From Rubrobacteraceae bacterium (GTDB lineage: Bacteria; Actinomycetota; Rubrobacteria; Rubrobacterales; Rubrobacteraceae): a stretch of 5,611 bases of DNA. Of this stretch, positions 1 through 4,655 are shown piece after piece. The DNA is taken from positions 1 through 5,611 of the forward strand of contig JACCSM010000606.1 of assembly GCA_013698525.1 (NCBI GenBank), read 5' to 3'. The notes below the pieces were generated by a model. It had not been told where the DNA came from and made no database searches. It worked only from the letters and a program-made list of their open reading frames with translations. The position numbers were made by a program, and so were the translations under genes. Within the stretch, counting starts at the first letter, position 1; each line of letters begins with the position of its first letter.

Positions 1-1119
1 ATGCTGGAGGCCAGCCACGTGGTTCTGTAACCTTGTAAGATGTGCCTGTACTTCCGGGGAAGCCTTGTCGGGGAGGTCTTTGATTACCGTTGCGAGAATC
101 TCCTGAAGCTCACTCTTTTCGAGGCCCTCAAGCTCCCCGCCCTGCTCGTCGTAGAGAAGAGTTGAGTTGGTAATGTCGAGGTATCCTTTCAACTCCTCCT
201 CGCTCATGTCCTCGTTGCGGGCAATCGTCCTGAAGTGGCTTAGTAGCGTAGTTTTTCTTCCCCCTTTGCATATGGGGTGGGTAGGAAGATCATGTTTGGA
301 ATAGAGCCTCTTGACTCTATCGCGCCGCGTTTTGAGATCCTCGGATATCATGAGTTCGGTTGAGGCAGGCGTGCCTGGGGAGATCGTCGCTGGATCACGC
401 TGCGAACGCCCTCTCTTCTCCAACAATTCTCGTATTGTGAGAGGAAGGGCTTCGAGTTCTTCTCTGCTGAGGGGCTTCAAGTCCTCCTTGGAGTGCCTTA
501 TAGCCAGTATCAAGCACTTTGGGGCCTCGGCCAACGAACACTCCCGAGGGGCATGGCCCTCCACGTATTCGTACTCTCGTCCGGTGTGATGGACTGAAGG
601 GGGGAGCGCCGCGTAGCCACACTCGCCTTTAATGTCGAAGGGTACGTCTGGCAGCAACTTGTTGTTCCCGTGGAAGTTGGGAACCTTTACTCCTTCAGGG
701 ATGCGAAAGCCTATCTGCAAACCTCTGCCAGTACTCCACTTCCAAGTTCTTGTCTCTTTGTGGACACCTAGCATTTCGAGGTAAGGCCAGGCAGATTCAT
801 CGTCGACATCAACGCTGAACAGGCCGGACGTAGACCCGGTGACCACGGCCAGGTTCTCCCAGAGCCATCCTGATCCGTTAAGGTTGGAGTGCCGACTCCT
901 TCTGATCCACTCTTGAATATCTTTCTCCGTAGACGCTCTGTGGAAGAATCCCGTTTCAGCCGTCTTCAACTCCTCCTTTTTCAAGAACGGTCGCTTGGCG
1001 ACTTCCGTTATCCTCTGAAGTGGAATCGGGTTGAGGCCCATCGACTGGAGCCTTCTCGCCGCGTTCACGAGCCTCTTTCTACTTCGCTGACTGCCAGCGA
1101 GTGACCTCTCGATTTCCAA
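1..1119 (-). CDS. Bifunctional DNA primase/polymerase (prim-pol), N-terminal part, truncated by the window edge
   Basis: The frame is open for 373 codons and has no stop inside the window, so its C-terminus is missing. Seen: an N-terminal helix followed by GLNPIPL (28-34) and KRP (42-44); the acidic motif VTGSTSGLFSVDVDD (93-107) with D104 and D106; STGRGLQIGFRIP (129-141); and DIKGECGYAALPPSVHHTGREYEY (162-185 region) with D162. This order and spacing are those of the prim-pol family (PF09250; archaeo-eukaryotic primase fold), which makes primers and extends them during replication of plasmids, phages and integrative elements. Residues 284-348 resemble a primase C-terminal (PriCT-like) helical segment; a helicase domain often follows in this family, but it would lie outside the window. 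Oddity: motif II has Q135 where His is usual. The TTG start at 1119 is chosen because an in-frame TAG immediately precedes it and AGGAGG sits 6 nt upstream. About 19 of 31 Arg codons are AGA/AGG, unlike alr (2 of 31), supporting foreign origin. Confidence 0.88.
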   Translation of the reverse strand, partial: MEIERSLAGSQRSRKRLVNAARRLQSMGLNPIPLQRITEVAKRPFLKKEELKTAETGFFHRASTEKDIQEWIRRSRHSNLNGSGWLWENLAVVTGSTSGLFSVDVDDESAWPYLEMLGVHKETRTWKWSTGRGLQIGFRIPEGVKVPNFHGNNKLLPDVPFDIKGECGYAALPPSVHHTGREYEYVEGHAPRECSLAEAPKCLILAIRHSKEDLKPLSREELEALPLTIRELLEKRGRSQRDPATISPGTPASTELMISEDLKTRRDRVKRLYSKHDLPTHPICKGGRKTTLLSHFRTIARNEDMSEEELKGYLDITNSTLLYDEQGGELEGLEKSELQEILATVIKDLPDKASPEVQAHLTRLQNHVAGLQH

Positions 1120-1125
1120 CTACGG

Positions 1126-1131
1126 CCTCCT
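1126..1131 (-). promoter_or_regulatory. Ribosome-binding site fixing the TTG start of the prim-pol gene
   Basis: A perfect AGGAGG on the minus strand lies 6 nt before the TTG at 1119-1117. The codon directly before that TTG is an in-frame stop (TAG, 1122-1120), so no earlier start is possible. Together these settle the unusual initiator. Confidence 0.85.
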
Positions 1132-1160
1132 GTTCATCTCTTTCCTGGTCCTACGAGGGC

Positions 1161-1177
1161 GTGACTCCCAAAGTCAC
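1161..1177. repeat. Small inverted repeat, 6-bp arms, in the prim-pol leader
   Basis: GTGACT (1161-1166) and AGTCAC (1172-1177) are perfect complements around a 5-nt spacer CCCAA. There is no T-run next to it, so it does not look like an intrinsic terminator. It could be an operator half-site pair or a weak leader hairpin. Confidence 0.4.
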
Positions 1178-1188
1178 CGGGGGCGTCG

Positions 1189-1205
1189 GCGGAACTCAAT
1201 TCCGC
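1189..1205. repeat. Small inverted repeat, 6-bp arms, between the promoter island and the prim-pol gene
   Basis: GCGGAA (1189-1194) and TTCCGC (1200-1205) are perfect complements around a 5-nt spacer CTCAA. The arm length, spacer length and nearly the spacer sequence match the neighbouring repeat at 1161-1177, with centres 28 bp apart. It may bind a dimeric regulator; this is inference. Confidence 0.4.
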
Positions 1206-1235
1206 AAAACCATTGCCCATCATTGCAGCATTTCG

Positions 1236-1244
1236 TGTTATACT
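1236..1244 (+). promoter_or_regulatory. Extended -10 promoter element for the rightward gene cluster
   Basis: TGTTATACT is an extended -10 (TGn followed by TATACT, five of six matches to TATAAT). No good -35 lies at 16-18 bp; TTGCCC (1213-1218) is 20 bp away. Extended -10 promoters can work without a strong -35. Transcription would begin near 1251, giving a leader of about 58 nt before the TTG at 1309. Confidence 0.45.
1237..1242 (-). promoter_or_regulatory. Possible -10 box for the leftward prim-pol transcript
   Basis: Read on the minus strand this is TATAAC, five of six matches to the -10 consensus, and it overlaps the plus-strand -10. No convincing -35 is seen 17 bp upstream (GCATTT). A start near 1230 would give a leader of about 110 nt that includes both small inverted repeats. 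Confidence 0.3.
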
Positions 1245-1292
1245 ACATTTTACAAAACTAAATGCACTAATAACGAGTAGGACGAACGGGTC

Positions 1293-1298
1293 AGGAGG
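1293..1298 (+). promoter_or_regulatory. Ribosome-binding site deciding the TTG start of the 366-aa gene
   Basis: AGGAGG (AGGAGGT counting 1299) lies 10 nt before the in-frame TTG at 1309. An earlier in-frame ATG at 1213 has no ribosome-binding site and lies upstream of the predicted transcription start, so the TTG is preferred. The spacing is slightly long. Confidence 0.7.
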
Positions 1299-1308
1299 TT
1301 GGACCGAA

Positions 1309-2409
1309 TTGAAAAGGAATCGGGATTGGCTCTCAGGCAGGCTCAAAAGGGAGGGCGTGCCGGACTCCATGTACGATGTCCTGGTTTGCCTCGGCTACAT
1401 GGGGGAACTGGGAAAACACGGGACAGCTCAAAAAGATGCAATACAGGGAATCAAGCGGGTCCTTGCTTTCGGCGATTTGACCCAGCCGGTAGAGGATGAT
1501 GTGAAGAGAGCGATGACCCTGCTCGCTTACACCGATGTGCTGGATCGGGCATCTTCGACCTACGATGAGGCCAAGGAGCCCAAAGAAGAAATCGACCTCC
1601 CTGCCCGTCCCCGGCTGGACGACCGCGAGTCGGAGCGAGCGAGGGCGATTGCCGAATACGTCGCGTACAGGGCCGCGACATCTCCTCACGTACAACGATT
1701 CCGAATGTTCGCACTGGGCGACTACCTTCTGCCTCGGGAACAGGTTTGGGACCTGCAGGATTCGCCCGCCGAGTGGAAGAAAATCTTCGAGGCAAGCCAC
1801 GACTCCGTGCTCCCCAAAGTGCTGGAGGACGCAGGCGCAGCTCTTGCCGAACAGGTCAATTACTACTGGAGTGTGGAGGAGGCGATAGCGTTCATACTCG
1901 CAGATGAGGTCTCGTGGCGGGAGCCCGTCAGGGTGATGAACAGCAAACCGGATGGCGAACCTGTGAGCTACGGAACCGTTACCCTTGAGGTCGAACCCTG
2001 GGTGTCAACCGCCACCGTGACGAAACTCTATCAGTACGAGCAGATGCGCATGCTCGGACATAAGCCGCGTGCTCTGTCGCCGCGCAACGTACAAGTAGCC
2101 CATTTTGTCTTCGCCCAACTCAGGATCATGTGGTACGCGCTGTTGCGGCGCGAGATCGAATCCCGCCGGGACACGGAATTCACCTGGTACGAGGGGATCT
2201 CCCGCAAACTCTCTAAGCAGGAGGGTCATTACGAGCCGCCTGAAAAGCCCACGTGGCGGTTGTTGATGAATCTGTGGAACGATACGAATCAGGCCGAACC
2301 CTACGACAGTGAGCGCCGTTTTCGCGGCGACTTCTTCCGTGCCGCCACAGCACTCGTGCGCACCTTCGACGCCGGGTACGAAAATACTGAACACGGCGGG
2401 TCAAGTTGA
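1309..2409 (+). CDS. Protein of unknown function of the mobile element (366 aa)
   Basis: I do not recognise a named family. Starting at TTG 1309, the protein has 366 residues, is soluble-looking (no signal peptide or membrane segment) and rich in Trp, Tyr and charged residues. Seen: an N-terminal segment with YDVLVCLGYMGELG (22-35); a variable acidic stretch around 85-110; a conserved-looking core YYWSVEEAIAFILADE (about 186-200) followed by VTLEVEPWVSTATV (224-237) and YQYEQMRMLG (241-250); and a basic C-terminal third. The central pattern (a helix ending in FILADE, then a beta-rich EPWVS motif) gives the impression of a conserved family of mobile-element proteins, but I cannot name it. It is the first gene of the rightward cluster leading to the recombinase and its stop overlaps the next ATG (TGATG). 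AGR arginine codons occur only in its first two thirds. Confidence 0.75.
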   Translation: MKRNRDWLSGRLKREGVPDSMYDVLVCLGYMGELGKHGTAQKDAIQGIKRVLAFGDLTQPVEDDVKRAMTLLAYTDVLDRASSTYDEAKEPKEEIDLPARPRLDDRESERARAIAEYVAYRAATSPHVQRFRMFALGDYLLPREQVWDLQDSPAEWKKIFEASHDSVLPKVLEDAGAALAEQVNYYWSVEEAIAFILADEVSWREPVRVMNSKPDGEPVSYGTVTLEVEPWVSTATVTKLYQYEQMRMLGHKPRALSPRNVQVAHFVFAQLRIMWYALLRREIESRRDTEFTWYEGISRKLSKQEGHYEPPEKPTWRLLMNLWNDTNQAEPYDSERRFRGDFFRAATALVRTFDAGYENTEHGGSS

Positions 2410-2492
2410 TGGGTTCTGAGAAGCGATTCGCCTTCGGTATGTATGGTCCCTCCTACGAGCATCCGGTGCGGGGAGGCGGGTCTTATGCCTGA
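2409..2492 (+). CDS. Possible 27-aa coupled small reading frame
   Basis: The ATG overlaps the TGA of the 366-aa gene (TGATG), a common arrangement for translational coupling. The frame begins MGSEKRFAFGMYG and ends 27 codons later at TGA. It has no ribosome-binding site of its own and no recognisable domain. It could be a leader that carries ribosomes to the next small frame, or it may not be a protein at all. Confidence 0.25.
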   Translation: MGSEKRFAFGMYGPSYEHPVRGGGSYA

Positions 2493-2598
2493 TCTTGAGA
2501 GGGGCAAGTGGGCCTGCGAAGCCGTGGAGGCAATTGACCTTTTGGCAGAGGCGTGGCTTCTAGTGCTGAACATGTTGGACGAAAGCGTGAACGCTTGA
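2485..2598 (+). CDS. Possible 37-aa acidic helical small protein
   Basis: The ATG is preceded by GGAGG (2472-2476) at 8 nt, an ideal distance, and overlaps the stop of the preceding small frame by 8 bp. The product is acidic and looks helical: a hydrophobic stretch LLAEAWLLVLNML (19-31) lies between charged ends, too short and interrupted for a certain membrane helix. It ends 38 nt before the recombinase start. Small proteins next to a serine recombinase gene can be directionality factors or regulators, but nothing in this sequence shows that. It is real mainly on the strength of its ribosome-binding site and packing between neighbours. Confidence 0.42.
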   Translation: MPDLERGKWACEAVEAIDLLAEAWLLVLNMLDESVNA

Positions 2599-2624
2599 AA
2601 GGTCACGGTCAACGCCGGGTCTTG

Positions 2625-2630
2625 AGGAGG
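2625..2630 (+). promoter_or_regulatory. Ribosome-binding site deciding the GTG start of the recombinase
   Basis: AGGAGG lies 6 nt before GTG at 2637. A TTG two codons later (2643) would be 12 nt away and is less likely. Confidence 0.85.
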
Positions 2631-2636
2631 TAGGCG

Positions 2637-4655
2637 GTGGAGTTGACACAATCGTTGGGCTTGCCCGAAGCACTCGGGTACGTTCGGGTATCCAAGGAAG
2701 AACGGGGACACAAAGGGTACTCGGTAGAAGACCAGATTGAGCGCATTATAGAGTTTGCACTTCGCTCCGGGTGGCACCTGCCCAAGGAGAATATATACGT
2801 CGACGATGGCTACTCTGGGGGCTTCCTAGAGCGACCGGCCCTCGACGGTCTCCGTGACAGGGTGGACGCGGGAGGGATTTCATTCGCGGTCGCCTGCTAT
2901 CGGGACAGGTGGAGTAGGGGCGAGGACCCCACCGACATGTTCGTCCTCACTGGGAGCATGAAGGAGAAGGGCTGCAAGCTCATGACCCTCGACTTCTCCG
3001 GCGACCTTAACACCCCGGAAGGACAGCTTCAGGCGGACGTGCTAGATTCGTTTGCCCGGTTCGAGAAGGCCAAGATCAGGGAACGGACCCGGAGAGGAAA
3101 ACGAAGAAGAGCCCTCGACGGTCGGATCGTCGCGACAACCTTCGTGAATTTTGGGTTCCGCCTGGCGGAGACGAGGGACGCCTACGTGGTCGACCCGGAG
3201 GCCATGGCCGTGGTGAAGAGAATCTTCGAGATGGTTGGCAAGGAGGGCAAGGGCATGCACTCCGTGTCGGGCCGTCTCATGAAAGCGGGAATACGCGCAC
3301 CCAGGGGTGGTCGGAAGTGGTTCCCTAAAGTTCTTAGGGACATCGTTCTCTCCGATGTGTACTTAGCCCGATCTTACAGCGAGGTCGCATCTCTCGTCTC
3401 CGAGAAGGTGGCAGCCACTCTCGACCCCAATAAGAGGTACGGGATCTGGTGGTACGGCAAGCGCCGCCACAAGCTCGTTGGACCTCGAAAGGTCAAGGTC
3501 TCGGAGGCAGACCCTGAACTCAAGGTTCCGGTCCCTGTGCCGGACTGTGGCCTGAAACCTACTCTGGTCTTGGCTGCCAGAGATTCGCTGGCCTCACGAA
3601 GGGGGACCTACGTGACGGACAACGTGAGGGAGTGGGATCTTTCCGGCGGGTTCGTACTCTGCTCCTTATGCGCGAACAGGATGGGCTCCAACACAGGTCG
3701 AAACGGAACGAGGTACTACCGTTGCAACACTCGCGCTCGATTCGGCGAATTAGGGTGCAGGGGGGCAAAGACGGCAAAAGCCGACGAACTCGAAGCGGAG
3801 GTTTGGCGGCGCGTGAAACGTGCTATGACCCACCCGACTCTCCTCAAGGACGCGCTCAAAATAGCAGTCGAAGAGAAGATAAAGGCGGCCTCACGAGATC
3901 CCCAAAGAGAGCTAGGCCCCCTCGTGAAGCGGGCCACCGAACTCGAAAAGAAGCGAACCAAGATCGAGGATCTTGTCATCGAAGAGGTGATGACCCGAGA
4001 AAGAGCAAAGGAGAGGCTCAAGGCCATAGATAGGGAAATCTGGCATGTAAGGGCCAGGATGGAGACCCTGAAAACCGCCCAGGAACGCGCCGCCGAGTTT
4101 GAGGAGAAGACCCGCCTGATACTCTCGTGGAGCATAGGCCATGCACAGAACAACCTGGATAGGTTATCCTCCCCGCAGAGGCGAGAATTATACGCGGCTC
4201 TCAAAATAGAGGTACGGGTCGACGAAGAAGGCGAGGTGGAGGTCCGTTGGCCGCTAGGAGTAATTTCGGAACCCGCATGGACATCCTTGCCCTCCACGTC
4301 CTCGAACCCCGCCAATAGACCGAACGTGGAGACACTGCCGCCCGATCTCGGGACGAAGTCTCTTTCGGAACGCGAGATCATTCTCGGGCGCGAAGATGTT
4401 CTGCGAGCGGTGGATATCCTGGCCGCCAACGGCTTCGCCATCCTGGGTTGGGAAGGATGGATGGAATATCCTGGCGGTCGGATCGGCCACCACGAACCCT
4501 GGGAGACGTTCACCGCGGAGGCTGCCGACTTTTGCCGCCGCGCCATGAATATTGCTCACTCCGAATGGATGGAAGATGCGGACGCGGCGGACGTATGCCT
4601 TTCCTTCTGCGTCACGGCTATTAGCTGGGAGGAGCATGAAGCACGGCGCCTCTAG
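2637..4655 (+). CDS. Large serine recombinase (site-specific integrase) with a foreign C-terminal extension
   Basis: Catalyses integration and excision by double-strand cutting through a covalent phosphoserine. Seen in order (672 aa): resolvase-type catalytic domain 12-165 with YVRVS (S19 the likely nucleophile, R17), YSVEDQ (28-33), DDGYSGGFLERPALDGL (56-72), RDRWSR (89-94) and TPEGQ with the long helix FARFEKAKIRERTRRG (139-154); recombinase DNA-binding domain about 170-335; zinc ribbon with C342, C345, C363 and C374; a charged coiled coil about 425-490; and the usual terminal strand pair IEVRVDEEGEVEVRWPLG (524-541). Family members of this type normally end about there. Here the frame continues for 131 more residues: a Ser/Pro/Asn-rich linker (542-576), then a separate domain (577-672) described in its own entry. 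The zinc ribbon and coiled coil are intact, so the enzyme is probably active. The last 20 bp overlap alr. Confidence 0.93.
   Translation: MELTQSLGLPEALGYVRVSKEERGHKGYSVEDQIERIIEFALRSGWHLPKENIYVDDGYSGGFLERPALDGLRDRVDAGGISFAVACYRDRWSRGEDPTDMFVLTGSMKEKGCKLMTLDFSGDLNTPEGQLQADVLDSFARFEKAKIRERTRRGKRRRALDGRIVATTFVNFGFRLAETRDAYVVDPEAMAVVKRIFEMVGKEGKGMHSVSGRLMKAGIRAPRGGRKWFPKVLRDIVLSDVYLARSYSEVASLVSEKVAATLDPNKRYGIWWYGKRRHKLVGPRKVKVSEADPELKVPVPVPDCGLKPTLVLAARDSLASRRGTYVTDNVREWDLSGGFVLCSLCANRMGSNTGRNGTRYYRCNTRARFGELGCRGAKTAKADELEAEVWRRVKRAMTHPTLLKDALKIAVEEKIKAASRDPQRELGPLVKRATELEKKRTKIEDLVIEEVMTRERAKERLKAIDREIWHVRARMETLKTAQERAAEFEEKTRLILSWSIGHAQNNLDRLSSPQRRELYAALKIEVRVDEEGEVEVRWPLGVISEPAWTSLPSTSSNPANRPNVETLPPDLGTKSLSEREIILGREDVLRAVDILAANGFAILGWEGWMEYPGGRIGHHEPWETFTAEAADFCRRAMNIAHSEWMEDADAADVCLSFCVTAISWEEHEARRL
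4292..4331. repeat. 40-bp inverted repeat at the recombinase/host boundary, candidate attachment site
   Basis: CTCCACGT (4292-4299) and ACGTGGAG (4324-4331) are perfect 8-bp complements separated by 24 bp. It lies in the linker-coding stretch where recombinase sequence ends. Attachment sites of large serine recombinases are about 40-50 bp with partial inverted symmetry around a 2-bp core, so length and position fit. A post-integration site is a hybrid, however, and need not keep its symmetry. Confidence 0.3.
4344..4379. repeat. 36-bp inverted repeat at the recombinase/host boundary, second candidate attachment site
   Basis: GATCTCG (4344-4350) and CGAGATC (4373-4379) are perfect 7-bp complements separated by 22 bp, centred at 4361/4362. 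This is within a few codons of the point where the protein and codon choice become host-like, which makes it the better placed of the two repeats. A 7-bp match could arise by chance in this much sequence. Confidence 0.3.
4365..4655 (+). other. LGWEGW domain fused in frame to the recombinase; probable remnant of the interrupted host gene
   Basis: Residues 577-672 of the recombinase frame form a compact alpha/beta-looking unit: a helix REDVLRAVDILAANGF (585-600), strand and turn AILGWEGWMEYPGG (601-614), W622, a helix with DFCRRAMNIAHSEW (631-644), and a final strand CLSFCVTAISW (654-664). None of this belongs to serine recombinases. I have a faint impression of small immunity-type proteins (Imm40-like), not firm enough to name. 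Its arginine codons are all CGN (0 of 8 AGR), like alr and unlike the element. No in-frame start with a ribosome-binding site is visible; GTG at 4326 and 4410 lack one. It therefore looks like a host reading frame that lost its start when the element inserted. A natural two-domain protein is the alternative. Confidence 0.55.
4628..4632 (+). promoter_or_regulatory. Ribosome-binding site of alr, inside the end of the preceding reading frame
   Basis: GGAGG lies only 3 nt before the ATG at 4636 and inside the preceding frame, whose stop is at 4653. The short spacing and 20-bp overlap suggest that ribosomes finishing the upstream frame help to start alr. No alternative in-frame start exists before the conserved region. 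Confidence 0.6.

Larger units (their letters stand above)
1120..1308. promoter_or_regulatory. Divergent intergenic control region between the prim-pol gene and the 366-aa gene
   Basis: These 189 bp separate two genes transcribed away from each other and must hold promoters for both, unless one is read from elsewhere. The core is an AT-rich island at about 1228-1275 (roughly 30% G+C by hand count) in otherwise GC-rich DNA. It carries -10-like boxes on both strands (1239-1244 plus, 1242-1237 minus), direct repeats of CATTGC at 1211 and 1221, and an inverted pair GCATTT (1228-1233) / AAATGC (1260-1265) flanking the -10 boxes. Towards the prim-pol gene are two small inverted repeats (1161-1177 and 1189-1205). 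Overlapping -10 boxes would make the two transcription directions compete; a repressor binding here could switch both. That regulation is inferred. Confidence 0.6.

Noticed and set aside
311..1104. Short plus-strand open frames (311-589, 889-1104) opposite the prim-pol gene
   Set aside because: The minus-strand frame is continuous with clear prim-pol motifs and its own ribosome-binding site; the plus-strand products have no recognisable features.
1161..1205. Intrinsic terminator
   Set aside because: The inverted repeats have short stems and no T-run on either strand.
1213..1308. Upstream ATG at 1213 as the start of the unknown gene (398 aa)
   Set aside because: No ribosome-binding site, the extra 32 residues would be coded by the AT-rich promoter island, and AGGAGG precedes the TTG at 1309.
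2642..2647. TTGACA as a -35 promoter box
   Set aside because: It lies inside the first codons of the recombinase, with no -10-like sequence 16-18 bp downstream.
2301..2777. 158-aa minus-strand open frame across the small-frame region
   Set aside because: Spans the ends of two genes and the recombinase ribosome-binding site, with a Ser/Pro/Arg-rich product and no start signal.
3716..4546. 276-aa minus-strand open frame
   Set aside because: Lies opposite the recombinase coiled coil and C-terminus. Its Ser/Arg-rich low-complexity product is typical of the antisense of a charged GC-rich gene.
4457..4574. 10-bp direct repeat ATGGATGGAA (4457-4466 and 4565-4574)
   Set aside because: Both copies are in the same coding phase and encode similar WME tripeptides, so chance reuse of codons explains them.
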